Part shown: piece after piece, positions 18,211 through 26,989 of the stretch
Layout of the letters: each line of letters opens with the position of its first letter
Numbering within the stretch: position 1 is the first letter of the stretch
DNA from: SIG437 sp045576235
Lineage (GTDB): Bacteria; Bacillota; Clostridia; UBA1381; UBA9506
DNA length: 64,000 nucleotides
Reading direction: 5' to 3'
Assembly: GCA_045576235.1 (NCBI GenBank)
Contig: JAZNGA010000043.1
Location: 1 to 64,000 of the forward strand
The notes under the pieces: generated by a model
The model's database searches: none
What the model saw: only the letters and a program-made list of their open reading frames with translations
Told to the model about the DNA's origin: nothing
Made by a program: the position numbers and the translations under genes

Positions 18211-20613
18211 CTATTTCACAACAATGTTCACGAGTTTACCGGGAACGCAGATGACTTTAACGATTGTTTTTCCCTCAACGAGCGCCTTAACAGAATCCAT
18301 CTCTAAAACTGTTTTTTCCATTTCGTCTTTTGAAATGCCTGCTTTAATCATTATCTTCGACTTAACTTTTCCGTTAATCTGAGCAACGATTTCAATTTCA
18401 TCATCAACAGTTTTCGCCTCATCATAAGAAACCCAGCTTCCGTTTGAAAGGATTTCGCCGAAGAGTTCGCTATAAAGCTCTTCTGTCATATGAGGAGCAA
18501 ATGGATTTAAAAGCGTCAGAAGTGTCTTATATTCTGCCTTATTGATGCTGCCAACCTCATAGAATTTGTTAACGAGTGTCATTAAAGCGGCAATAGCCGT
18601 GTTAAACTTCATGCTCTCAATGTCGTTTGAAACTTTTTTAATTGTCTTATGCATCAAAGTCACAAGCTCGTCGCGGTATTCATCACCATCTATGAGCATA
18701 TTGTGAAGCTCCCACACACGGTCTAAGAACCTCTTACAGCCTTTCATGCTGCTCTCACTCCACGGAGCTGCCTGCTCATAGTCACCCATAAAGAGAACAT
18801 ATGCACGGAGCACATCAGCGCCATAAACATCAACAACATCGTTAGGGTCAACCACATTGCCCTTACTCTTACTCATTTTCTCTCCGTCAGGACCTAAGAT
18901 AAGTCCCTGCGCAGTCCTTTTAGCATAAGGCTCTGATGTCGGAACTAAGCCGAGGTCATAGAGGAACTTATGCCAGAAACGCGAATAAATCATATGTCGT
19001 GTTACATGCTCCATACCGCCATTATACCAGTCAACATTCATCCAATAGCGGAGCGCTTCACTTGAAGCAAATTCTTTATCGTTTTCAGGGTCGCAATAAC
19101 GAAGGAAATACCACGAAGAACCTGCCCACTGAGGCATTGTGTCTGTTTCTCTTTTTGCTTTTCCGCCGCATTTTGGACAAGTGCAGTTCACGAAAGATTC
19201 AATTTTAGCGAGCGGACTTTCTCCATCAGAACCGGGCTCAAAGTTATCAACGGGAGGAAGTCTTAACGGAAGCTCTTCATAGGGAACAGCAACCATTCCG
19301 CATTTCGGACAATGGACAATCGGGATAGGTTCACCCCAATATCTCTGACGGTTGAATGCCCAGTCCTTCATCTTAAACTGAACACCCTTTTCGCCGCAGC
19401 CTTTTTCAGCTAAAATTTCAAGCATTTTTGCAATCGCTTCCTGCTTTGTCTTAATGCCGTTTAAATCACCTGAATTCACCATTTCTCCGTCGCCTGTGTA
19501 GGCTTCTTTGGAAATGTCGCCGCCTTTGATAACTTCAATAATATCAATGCCAAATTTTTTAGCAAAATCGTAGTCACGCGTGTCGTGTGCAGGCACAGCC
19601 ATAATTGCGCCTGTGCCATAGCCCATCATTACATAGTCAGATATGTAAATCGGGATTTCTTTTTCTGTGATAGGATTTATCGCTGTGAGACCGTCAATTC
19701 TCACGCCTGTTTTATCTTTCACGAGCTGAGTTCTTTCAAATTCGCTCTTTTTAGCACATTCTTTTTTATAGTTATCAAGCTCATCAAAATTCTTTATGGA
19801 ATCCTTATATTTTTCAATAATCGGATGTTCAGGAGCAATAACCATAAATGTTACGCCGTAAAGCGTGTCGGGACGAGTTGTGTAAACACGGAGATTTTCA
19901 TCATTTTCCTTAATGGAAAAATTAACAAAAGCGCCCTCGCTTCTTCCTATCCAGTTCTTCTGCTGGAGAACGATGTTTGGAAGATAGTCAACTTCCTCTA
20001 AGCCCTCTAAAAGCTTATCTGCATATTCTGTGATTCTTAAATACCAAACCTCTTTAGTTTTCTGCACAATATCGCTATGGCAAATATCACATTTGCCCCC
20101 TTGAGAATCCTCATTGGAGAGAACAACTTTACAACTCGGGCAGTAATTGACAAGAGTAGTATCACGGAAGACAAGTCCGTTTTCAAACATTTTGAGGAAA
20201 ATCCACTGAGTCCACTTATAGTAGTTTTCGTCTGTAGTGTCAACAACTCTTGACCAGTCAAAAGAAAAACCTACTCTTTTGAGCTGACTTGTAAACTTGA
20301 CGATGTTATTGTCTGTAACAGTTCTGGGGTGAACACCTGTTTTGATAGCTGTGTTTTCTGTTGGAAGACCATAAGCGTCAAATCCTATCGGGAAAAGCAC
20401 ATTGTAGCCCTCGAGTCTCCTTTTTCGTGAAACAACCTCCAGGCCTGAATATGCCTTAATGTGACCTACATGCATACCACTTCCTGATGGATACGGAAAT
20501 TCCACTAAAGCATAAAATTTAGGTTTATCTGAATTGGTTTTCGCTTCAAAGGATTTATTATCCTCCCAATATTTCTGCCATTTTTTCTCAATGTCTTTGA
20601 AATTATACTCCAT
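18211..20613 (-). CDS. leuS: Leucyl-tRNA synthetase
   Basis: 800 residues, class I synthetase. HVGH (residues 48-51) is the HIGH motif and KMSKSKGN near 577 is the KMSKS loop. The zinc-type cysteines CPSCKVVLSNED..CDIC are present, and the editing CP1 domain carries TTRPDTLYGVTF and the GTGAIMAVPAHDTRDYDF pocket. The length matches bacterial LeuRS, so charging and editing should both work. It is followed by a hairpin and preceded by rsfS. Confidence 0.97.
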   Translation of the reverse strand: MEYNFKDIEKKWQKYWEDNKSFEAKTNSDKPKFYALVEFPYPSGSGMHVGHIKAYSGLEVVSRKRRLEGYNVLFPIGFDAYGLPTENTAIKTGVHPRTVTDNNIVKFTSQLKRVGFSFDWSRVVDTTDENYYKWTQWIFLKMFENGLVFRDTTLVNYCPSCKVVLSNEDSQGGKCDICHSDIVQKTKEVWYLRITEYADKLLEGLEEVDYLPNIVLQQKNWIGRSEGAFVNFSIKENDENLRVYTTRPDTLYGVTFMVIAPEHPIIEKYKDSIKNFDELDNYKKECAKKSEFERTQLVKDKTGVRIDGLTAINPITEKEIPIYISDYVMMGYGTGAIMAVPAHDTRDYDFAKKFGIDIIEVIKGGDISKEAYTGDGEMVNSGDLNGIKTKQEAIAKMLEILAEKGCGEKGVQFKMKDWAFNRQRYWGEPIPIVHCPKCGMVAVPYEELPLRLPPVDNFEPGSDGESPLAKIESFVNCTCPKCGGKAKRETDTMPQWAGSSWYFLRYCDPENDKEFASSEALRYWMNVDWYNGGMEHVTRHMIYSRFWHKFLYDLGLVPTSEPYAKRTAQGLILGPDGEKMSKSKGNVVDPNDVVDVYGADVLRAYVLFMGDYEQAAPWSESSMKGCKRFLDRVWELHNMLIDGDEYRDELVTLMHKTIKKVSNDIESMKFNTAIAALMTLVNKFYEVGSINKAEYKTLLTLLNPFAPHMTEELYSELFGEILSNGSWVSYDEAKTVDDEIEIVAQINGKVKSKIMIKAGISKDEMEKTVLEMDSVKALVEGKTIVKVICVPGKLVNIVVK

Positions 20614-20618
20614 TTTCC

Positions 20619-20978
20619 TTACTCCTTAATTATTTCTTCTAAATCTATTTCTTCTGCATCAGCCCACAATTTTTCCAGGCTGTAAAATTCGCGTGTTTCC
20701 TGATAGAATATGTGCACAATCACATCCGAATAATCGAGCAAAATCCAATTTAGGCCCTGATTGCCTTCTTTTTTAACAGGCATTTCATTGAAGTTTTCTT
20801 CCAAATGTTCCTGCAGGTTATCAGAAAGCGCCTTGACCTGCGTTGTTGAGTTTGCCGAACAAATCACGAAATAATCCGCTAAAAGCGTCAGGTCGGAAAC
20901 CTTCAAAACCTTAATGTTGTTCGCTTTTTTCTCATCCAAAAATTTTGCTGTTATCTTCATTTTTTCTAAAGATATCAT
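20619..20978 (-). CDS. rsfS: Ribosomal silencing factor RsfS
   Basis: 119 residues. The pattern TLLADYFVICSANSTTQVKAL followed by EGNQGLNWILLDYSDVIVHI and FYSLEKLW is the RsfS/Iojap signature. It binds uL14 on the large subunit and blocks subunit joining under nutrient stress. It overlaps yqeK by 4 bases, and the pairing nadD-yqeK-rsfS is widespread in Firmicutes. Confidence 0.94.
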   Translation of the reverse strand: MISLEKMKITAKFLDEKKANNIKVLKVSDLTLLADYFVICSANSTTQVKALSDNLQEHLEENFNEMPVKKEGNQGLNWILLDYSDVIVHIFYQETREFYSLEKLWADAEEIDLEEIIKE

Positions 20979-21562
20979 AAGTCCGCCTTCCTTTCTTCTA
21001 TCAATTTTGTAAAATATGCTTTTGTTTTAATTGTTTGTTCGTGTAAAGTCTTTCCCTTTCCCGTGACAAAAGAAATTGAAAGATTAATCGCAAAAAGCAT
21101 TGCTTCATCGAGGTCTGAAAAGCAAAGAGAACGAAGCTTTTCGAGGCCTTCAAATTCGCGTCTTGTCGGTTCAATAAAATCAGCAAGATAAAGAATTTTA
21201 TCGAGCCCCGTCATATCTGCTCGCCCCATCGTGTGATATTTGACAGCATCATAAATTTCTTTGTCGCAAACACCATATTCCCTTTTCATTATTTCAGCGC
21301 CGAGGTCAGCATGAATAAGCCCCTTCTGAACTCTTTTTTCGTCATCAAGCTCAATTCCAAGCTCATCACAAAGCCTCACCGCATCATCTTTATCAATCTC
21401 CTTTGCACAATCGTGCAAAAGCCCTGCAAGTCTTGCTTTTTCCACATCACAGCCAAAATGCTCCGCCATTTTCATCGCAACTTCCATAACTCCGATTGAA
21501 TGGTCAAAACGCTTCTGGGATAGCACATTTTTCAGCTTTTCTTCCATCTGATGAATGTTCAT
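20975..21562 (-). CDS. yqeK: HD-domain YqeK, probable symmetrical Ap4A hydrolase
   Basis: 195 residues. The HD superfamily residues are visible: HSIGVMEVA near residue 21, LLHDCAKEI near 48 and HTMGRADM near 111, then LYLADFIEPTRR. Bacillus YqeK hydrolyses diadenosine tetraphosphate using iron. Both ends overlap neighbours by 4 bases, so nadD-yqeK-rsfS are translationally coupled. Confidence 0.92.
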   Translation of the reverse strand: MNIHQMEEKLKNVLSQKRFDHSIGVMEVAMKMAEHFGCDVEKARLAGLLHDCAKEIDKDDAVRLCDELGIELDDEKRVQKGLIHADLGAEIMKREYGVCDKEIYDAVKYHTMGRADMTGLDKILYLADFIEPTRREFEGLEKLRSLCFSDLDEAMLFAINLSISFVTGKGKTLHEQTIKTKAYFTKLIEERKADL

Positions 21563-22164
21563 ATACTCTCCTTATACAGTCCTTTTTCTTTAATATAATT
21601 CAAAACTGATTTATCTAAGTATTTTTCTGCATTTTCGCCGCAAAAAAGCGCTTGTCTGATTTCTGAAGATGAAATTGGAATTGACACATCGTCTATAAAA
21701 AATGCTCTCATTGGCTTTTCGTTCCCTGAAAACTTATCAAGCAGATTTTCTTTTTTCACCTGAGGTCTCGAAATGACAATGAAGCTTGTCATTTCCATAA
21801 GCTCTTCATAGTGATACCAAGTGGGAAGATTATAAAACGAATCGGCTCCTATTATGAGGAAAAGCTCGCTGTCTTTAAGATTTTCTTTAAAATGTCTCAC
21901 AAGGTCAACAGAATAGCTTTTCTCTCTCTTTAAAATTTCATAATCTGAGACCTTAAAATATGGCTTTTCCTCTGTTGCAAGCGAAAGCATTTTTAGTCTT
22001 TTTCCGCCATCCGTGATATCTTTATCTGTTTTATGAGGCGGATTTCCTGCAGGGATGAAAATTATTTCATCTAAATTCATCTTTTCTTTAGCAATCTCCG
22101 CCACAAGAATATGCCCCTTATGAACGGGGTCGAATGTTCCCCCGAAAAGTCCTGTCCTCATCAT
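21559..22164 (-). CDS. nadD: Nicotinate-nucleotide adenylyltransferase
   Basis: 201 residues. GLFGGTFDPVHKGHI is the nucleotidyltransferase HxGH-type motif (residues 6-20) and ISSSEIRQ near 163 is the second ATP motif. The enzyme makes deamido-NAD in NAD synthesis. Overlap with yhbY upstream and yqeK downstream is 4 bases each. Confidence 0.96.
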   Translation of the reverse strand: MMRTGLFGGTFDPVHKGHILVAEIAKEKMNLDEIIFIPAGNPPHKTDKDITDGGKRLKMLSLATEEKPYFKVSDYEILKREKSYSVDLVRHFKENLKDSELFLIIGADSFYNLPTWYHYEELMEMTSFIVISRPQVKKENLLDKFSGNEKPMRAFFIDDVSIPISSSEIRQALFCGENAEKYLDKSVLNYIKEKGLYKESI

Positions 22165-22451
22165 AACTCAATCGGGTTTTTAAGGTCAGGAGACTTTCTG
22201 TAAAGCACAAACTTAAAGCCAATTGCCTGAACAGGTTCTGCACCAACGAGTCTCGCAATTTCGTTGCATGTTTCCTTTGTGTCTAAGAGCGCTGTCTCTA
22301 AAATTGAAATTTTAATTATTTCGCGCGCTGTGAGCGCATCATCTATCTGCTTTAAGAGATTATCGCAAATGCCGCCTTTTCCTATCTGCAATATTGCAGG
22401 AATTCCGTTTGCGAGCTTTCTGAGCGTTGCTCTCTCTTTACTTGTTATCAT
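22161..22451 (-). CDS. yhbY: YhbY-type ribosome assembly RNA-binding protein
   Basis: 96 residues, a single CRM domain. The motif RKLANGIPAILQIGKGG (the GxxG RNA-binding loop) and the tail IGFKFVLYRKSP are characteristic. It associates with 50S precursors. It is the first gene of the yhbY-nadD-yqeK-rsfS group. Confidence 0.93.
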   Translation of the reverse strand: MITSKERATLRKLANGIPAILQIGKGGICDNLLKQIDDALTAREIIKISILETALLDTKETCNEIARLVGAEPVQAIGFKFVLYRKSPDLKNPIEL

Positions 22452-22493
22452 ATTTTTTCTCCTGTTTATGTGAATTTAGTTTTTCTGAGAGTT

Positions 22494-23567
22494 TTAGTTT
22501 GCCTCACCTTTTTTAAGAAGCTCCGATTGGTGCGTTGTTATGAGTGCGTCAACAATCTCGTCAATATCTCCGTTTAAAACGCTCTCTAAACGATGGAGCG
22601 TCAGACCAATTCTGTGGTCTGTGACACGACCTTGCGGGAAATTATATGTTCTGATTCGTTCACTTCTGTCGCCTGTTCCAACCTGACTTTTTCTTTCCTG
22701 AGCGATTTCCTCATGCTGCTGGCTCTGAACAAGCTCATAAAGTCTTGAACGAAGGATTTTCATAGCTTTGTCTTTATTTTTATGCTGAGATTTTTCATCC
22801 TGACACGAAACAACAAGCCCCGTTGGGAGATGAGTTATTCTGACAGCAGAGTCAGTCGTGTTAACGCACTGTCCACCGGGACCGCCTGCTCTGAAAACAT
22901 CAATTCGCAGGTCGTTTGCATTTATCTCAACCTCAACCTCCTCCACCTCAGGAAGAACGGCAACAGTTACGGTTGATGTGTGAATTCTGCCGCTTGACTC
23001 CGTTTCAGGAACACGCTGAACGCGGTGAACACCGCTTTCAAATTTCAGGCGCGAATATGCCCCCGCACCTTCTATGCTGAAGGATATTTCCTTATAGCCA
23101 CCTATGTCCGTCGGGTTTGAGTTCATTATGTCAACCTTCCAGCGCTGCGTCTCGGCATACATAGAATACATTCTGAATAAATCGCCTGCAAATAGCGCTG
23201 CCTCGTCTCCGCCTGCACCGCCTCTGATTTCGACAATAACATTTTTTTCGTCATTCGGGTCTTTTGGGAGAAGCAAGATTTTAAGCTCTTCATTGAGCTT
23301 CACGATTGATTCTTCTGCCTCTTTTATTTCCGCCTCTATCATTTCACGAAAATCCTTGTCGTCTGTTTCTGAAAGCATTTCTTTAGAGTCAGAAAGCGTC
23401 TCCTGCGCCTTTTTATAGGCTCTGTATTTTTCAACAATTGGTTCAATCCCCGAATGTTCCTTGCAGAGACTTCTCCATTTTTCCTGGTCTGCAATAATTT
23501 CAGGGTCGCTGATTTTTAAGCTCAGCTCTTCAAATCTGTCTTCTATGAACGAGAGTTTTTCAAACAT
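22494..23567 (-). CDS. prfA: Peptide chain release factor 1
   Basis: 357 residues. GGPGGQCVN near residue 228 is the GGQ loop that triggers peptidyl-tRNA hydrolysis. The stop-codon recognition region PETESSGR contains the PxT-type motif of RF1, which reads UAA and UAG (RF2 has SPF). It is an isolated gene between yhbY and a repeat-rich spacer. Confidence 0.96.
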   Translation of the reverse strand: MFEKLSFIEDRFEELSLKISDPEIIADQEKWRSLCKEHSGIEPIVEKYRAYKKAQETLSDSKEMLSETDDKDFREMIEAEIKEAEESIVKLNEELKILLLPKDPNDEKNVIVEIRGGAGGDEAALFAGDLFRMYSMYAETQRWKVDIMNSNPTDIGGYKEISFSIEGAGAYSRLKFESGVHRVQRVPETESSGRIHTSTVTVAVLPEVEEVEVEINANDLRIDVFRAGGPGGQCVNTTDSAVRITHLPTGLVVSCQDEKSQHKNKDKAMKILRSRLYELVQSQQHEEIAQERKSQVGTGDRSERIRTYNFPQGRVTDHRIGLTLHRLESVLNGDIDEIVDALITTHQSELLKKGEAN

Positions 23568-23672
23568 ATTTATTTTCCTCTTTCTATAGTCAAAATATCA
23601 AAAAAATGCACAATTATATCAATATTAATATATTATACAACATCTCACAGCTTTTTTCAATGGTTTAAAAGC

Positions 23673-23713
23673 AAAAAAAGAAGAAATTCACAAAAACTTT
23701 TGCAAATTTCTTC
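23673..23713 (-). terminator. Terminator upstream of prfA
   Basis: GAAGAAATT and AATTTCTTC form a 9-bp stem, followed on the minus strand by CTTTTTTTGC. It ends transcription from the oxidoreductase gene and the structured repeat. Its AAGAAATT arm recurs in the hairpins at 23891 and 55032. Confidence 0.7.
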
Positions 23714-23731
23714 TTGAATTACAAATTTTAA

Positions 23732-23772
23732 TTTATGCGCCCTGCGCAAAATACGCCGTTTCTATTTAGAAA
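23732..23772. repeat. Left copy of a 40-base direct repeat
   Basis: Starts TTTATGCGCCCTGCGCAAAA and is repeated at 23983-24022 with about three differences. It includes a small TGCGC/GCGCA hairpin and a TTTCTA..TAGAAA dyad. The two copies bracket the structured element at 23793-23921. Confidence 0.8.
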
Positions 23773-23792
23773 CGAGGAGATTTTGATGCGGG

Positions 23793-23921
23793 ATAAACGA
23801 ACTGAAAGGATTTTTCTCCGTCCCGAAGGCGTACAATAGGTACGCCGAGAGGTGAAGTTCGTTTATAGTCATGAAGCAATTTTTATGCAAAATTCGTTTT
23901 AAACGAATTTCTTCCTATGAC
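23793..23921. repeat. Structured repeat element, copy 1
   Basis: The first fold is an 11-bp stem ATAAACGAACT (23793) with AGTTCGTTTAT (23856), enclosing GGCGTAC/GTACGCC (23828, 23840). The second is GTCAT+GAAG (23868-23876) with CTTC+ATGAC (23911-23921), enclosing AATTCG/CGAATT. No open frame explains it. Order and sequence landmarks (AACTGAA, CCCGAAGG, GAG-GGTGA, GTTTAT, CGAATTTCTTCCT) recur at 54941-55141. It could be a small non-autonomous mobile element or a structured RNA. Confidence 0.6.
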
Positions 23922-23982
23922 AACAGCACGCATCCTTTAAATCTGTCGTTATTAATAATCTAAAACAGCAACCAAATTTTGC

Positions 23983-24022
23983 TTTATGCGCCCTGCGCAA
24001 AATATACCGTTTCTATTAGAAA
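23983..24022. repeat. Right copy of a 40-base direct repeat
   Basis: Near-identical to 23732-23772. This copy includes the stop codon of the oxidoreductase gene and its likely 3' hairpin, so the left copy looks like a duplicated gene end. Between the copies, nothing outside the structured element is recognisable. Confidence 0.8.
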
Positions 24023-25050
24023 TTGTAGTCAGGAGCGACCTTGTCGCCCTTAGCTGCTGATTCAACGATAGCGCGGCAAACAGCAACAGTCTTAGCGCCT
24101 TCTTCACCAGGTGTGCTGACTCTCTTGTTTTCCTTGATAGCATCAATGAAATCCTGAATTTCATAAGGAACATTGTGGTTATTGATTTCAACCGGTAGCT
24201 TCATTGCGATTAATTGCTGCTCAATGCCTCTGAATTCTTCTTTGTTTTCAAGCTGCTCTTTATAGAGAGTGATTGTCGGGCTTGTGTTATCTGTGATAAT
24301 TGTGCCCTTTGTTCCGTAGAGAACTGTTCTCATTGTGTATTCTCTCTTACAGCCTATTGATGTCATAACCTTACCGCAGACATTGTTCGGGAATTTCATA
24401 ACAGCAACTGTGAAGTCGTTAATCGGCCAGTCAACCAAAACCTTGTTGTTAGCGATAGCATAAACTTCTGTTGGGTCGCCTGCAATCCAACGGAGAAGGT
24501 CAACAGCGTGACAACCGCCACCGATAACAGGATGTCTTTCAGGAGTCACTCTCCAGTTTCCTTCACCGCTTAATTTTGAATAGTCATGAGCATATTCTGA
24601 CTCAACGAAGAAGAGCTCACCAATCTCACCTGCTTCAACAAGCTCTTTTGCAAGCTTGAAGCCAGGTGTATAACGGCAAACCTGACCAATCATGAGCTGT
24701 TTTCCTGATTCTTTTTCTGCATCCATCATAGCACGGCAGTCTTCCATATTTAAAGCCATCGGCTTTTCGCAGAAAACATGCTTTCCTGCTTTTAATGCAG
24801 CAACAGCAATTTCTCTGTGAACCTGGTCAGGAAGCGGAAGTGTTACAGCGAAGATGTCATCTCTTGCTATGAGTTCCTTGTAATCTGCATAGTATGACGG
24901 GATGTTATATTTTTCAGCCTGCGCTTTGGCAAGGTCTAAAACATTGTCACAGCAAGCAACAACTTCAATCTCGTCAATTCTCTGCATAGCGGAAAGATGC
25001 TTATCAGAAAAGCTACCGCATCCAATTACACCAAATTTTAATTTTTCCAT
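24016..25050 (-). CDS. Gfo/Idh/MocA-family oxidoreductase
   Basis: 344 residues. The N-terminal Rossmann fold has GVIGCGSFSDKHL (NAD(P) binding, residues 8-20) and CCDN near 33. The family catalytic-site motif appears as CEKPMALN near 95, with a YAHDYSKL and GGGCHAVDLLRW segment (about 177-188) holding the likely catalytic His/Asp. These enzymes oxidise or reduce sugars, inositols or related polyols with bound NAD(P). The substrate cannot be told from sequence. It appears monocistronic. Confidence 0.88.
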   Translation of the reverse strand: MEKLKFGVIGCGSFSDKHLSAMQRIDEIEVVACCDNVLDLAKAQAEKYNIPSYYADYKELIARDDIFAVTLPLPDQVHREIAVAALKAGKHVFCEKPMALNMEDCRAMMDAEKESGKQLMIGQVCRYTPGFKLAKELVEAGEIGELFFVESEYAHDYSKLSGEGNWRVTPERHPVIGGGCHAVDLLRWIAGDPTEVYAIANNKVLVDWPINDFTVAVMKFPNNVCGKVMTSIGCKREYTMRTVLYGTKGTIITDNTSPTITLYKEQLENKEEFRGIEQQLIAMKLPVEINNHNVPYEIQDFIDAIKENKRVSTPGEEGAKTVAVCRAIVESAAKGDKVAPDYNF

Positions 25051-25244
25051 GGTTTTTTCTCCTAAATATGTAAAATATTTTAATTTTTTAACTCTTATCT
25101 GCCAAAAACATCTTCATTTTATGAAAAACTTTCAATGTTTTCCGTGCACAAAGAGAACTTCACCATGTAATTATATCACAAAGAACAAAACTATTCTATC
25201 AATATCAGTTCTTTTTTTTGCACAATCGGTATCATTTTGCAAAA

Positions 25245-26045
25245 TTATTGTCTCCCCGACAGAATTTCAAGCAATTCGTCTATGCCGCGCATAATATATG
25301 TCGGCTTAAATTCAGATGCTTCAGCATCTTTTAATGCGCTTTCTCCACTTAAGACCAGAATCGTGTCAATGCCACTGTTTATTCCGCACGCAATGTCTGT
25401 GTAGAGTCTGTCTCCTATTATGATTGTTTCCTCTTTTGAATATCCTGTCTTTTTGAGGGCAAGATCTGTGAGATATTTTTCAGGCTTTCCGATGAATTTA
25501 GGTCTTCTTTTCGTCGCATTATAGAGCATATCACTCACTGAACCGCAGTCAGGCACAAAACCGTAAGATGTCGGGCAAACATAGTCAGGATTTGTTGCGA
25601 CAAAATCGACTCCTTTTGTTAAAAGCCTCGAAGCATCATCAAGCTTTTTGAAGGTGAGCTCCGTGTCAAATCCCATAACAAGACATTCTATGCCCTCATC
25701 TAAAGAATCGGTTATGTTTAATCCGCTATCTGAAAGTTGTTTTTTAAAAGACTCCGTTCCAAAAGCATATAAAAGCTTATTTTTGTAATGCTCTTTTAAA
25801 TAAAACACGGTCGCCTGAGTCGATGTAAGCATATCTTCTTCATCGGCATCAACGCCAATTCTCGCAAACTTTTCAACATATGCATCAACGCTTTTTGATG
25901 AATTGTTTGTCATGAAAAAATATTTTCCGCCGATTGATTTTATGTGCTTTAAAAAGCCCGGTGTCGCAGGAAACAATTTATCTTCCAGATAAAGCGTTCC
26001 GTCTAAATCCATCAAAAAAAGCTTTTTTTTCTTTAATTTTTCCAT
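25245..26045 (-). CDS. HAD-IIA (NagD-like) sugar phosphatase
   Basis: About 266 residues from the ATG at 26045, preceded by AGGGGAAG; a longer frame lacks a ribosome site. HAD motif I is FLMDLDGTLY, motif II MTNNSSKS, motif III contains GKPEKY and motif IV is IIGDRLYTDIACG. The C2-type cap places it with NagD/AraL phosphatases, which are promiscuous on sugar phosphates. It lies 49 bases downstream of the MgtC-like gene. Confidence 0.9.
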   Translation of the reverse strand: MEKLKKKKLFLMDLDGTLYLEDKLFPATPGFLKHIKSIGGKYFFMTNNSSKSVDAYVEKFARIGVDADEEDMLTSTQATVFYLKEHYKNKLLYAFGTESFKKQLSDSGLNITDSLDEGIECLVMGFDTELTFKKLDDASRLLTKGVDFVATNPDYVCPTSYGFVPDCGSVSDMLYNATKRRPKFIGKPEKYLTDLALKKTGYSKEETIIIGDRLYTDIACGINSGIDTILVLSGESALKDAEASEFKPTYIMRGIDELLEILSGRQ

Positions 26046-26093
26046 ATCTTCCCCTGATTTTTTTCGAAATGTAAAAGTCAATTAACAAAAAAA

Positions 26094-26759
26094 CTATTCC
26101 AAAGCCTTAAAGCCGACAACATCCTCGCGCTCTGAAAGCCTTGCTATAAACGGACCATATGACCCTCGCTTGATAAACTTGACTTCAACCTTAGCTAAAA
26201 CATTTCCACCGGGAAGGTCTGTGAAATTGAAATTGCGGACATCAATGTTTTCTTTTGCCATATCATTGATAATGTCATGCACAGCATCTCTGCCCGTGAC
26301 CTCCAAAGCAAACTTGTGCTGCTTTGAATTTGCCTGGAGTCTCTTTGTGATAGGCTTTAAAATTATCATAACAAACATCATCATAACAACAGTAAAGCAC
26401 GCGGGAATGTAGTAGCCTGCGCCGACAGTGAGACCAACACATGCTGTTGTCCATATGCCTGCCGCTGTCGTCATTCCTCTGATTTTGTTTCCCGTTGCAA
26501 TAATGCTTCCCGCACCTAAAAAACCTACGCCGGAGATTATCTGCGCGCTCATACGCATAACCTCCTGAGGAACATTAAATTGCTCCGACATACAAACGCT
26601 CGTCACCATTACCAAAGCCGCACCGAGACACACTATCATATGAGTCCTGAGTCCTGCCTCGTGATTGTTTCCGCCTCGCTCTACTCCGATAATACCACCT
26701 AAAACAACTGCGGTGAACAGTCTTAAAAGCATTTCGTAATTAAAGTTCAAAAAATCCAT
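26094..26759 (-). CDS. MgtC/SapB-family membrane protein
   Basis: About 221 residues from the ATG at 26759, which follows GGGGGAAAC; an ATG seven codons earlier sits almost at the predicted transcription start. Four or five membrane helices carry the family motifs GGIIGVERGG, RTHMIVCLGAALV and GVGFLGAGSI. A cytoplasmic ACT-like C-terminal domain follows (about 145-221). Family members act in magnesium limitation and, in some pathogens, inhibit the F-ATPase. The precise role here is unknown. Confidence 0.9.
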   Translation of the reverse strand: MDFLNFNYEMLLRLFTAVVLGGIIGVERGGNNHEAGLRTHMIVCLGAALVMVTSVCMSEQFNVPQEVMRMSAQIISGVGFLGAGSIIATGNKIRGMTTAAGIWTTACVGLTVGAGYYIPACFTVVMMMFVMIILKPITKRLQANSKQHKFALEVTGRDAVHDIINDMAKENIDVRNFNFTDLPGGNVLAKVEVKFIKRGSYGPFIARLSEREDVVGFKALE

Positions 26760-26792
26760 ATGTGTTTCCCCCAAAACCATGATATTTTTAAT

Positions 26793-26821
26793 ATTTTACC
26801 ACAACTAAAGCACAAGGTCAA
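26793..26821 (-). promoter_or_regulatory. Promoter of the MgtC/HAD pair
   Basis: Minus strand TTGACC (26816-26821), a 17-base spacer, TAAAAT (26793-26798). The start of transcription would be near 26786. Confidence 0.7.
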
Positions 26822-26927
26822 CCCTAAACAAATATTTGTGTAACCTGCACAAAAGTCAGATGTCTTTTTATGAAAACTGCTTTATGACATTCTATATATC
26901 CCAAAACAAAAATATGTCAAATTCTGC

Positions 26928-26956
26928 TTGCAAAATTTTTATTAAGATGATATAAT
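26928..26956 (+). promoter_or_regulatory. Promoter of the DUF1846 gene
   Basis: TTGCAA (26928-26933), a 17-base spacer, TATAAT (26951-26956). The ATG lies 34 bases downstream after GGAGG. Confidence 0.75.
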
Positions 26957-26989
26957 CATTTTGTTATTTTATTTACAGCGGAGGACACC

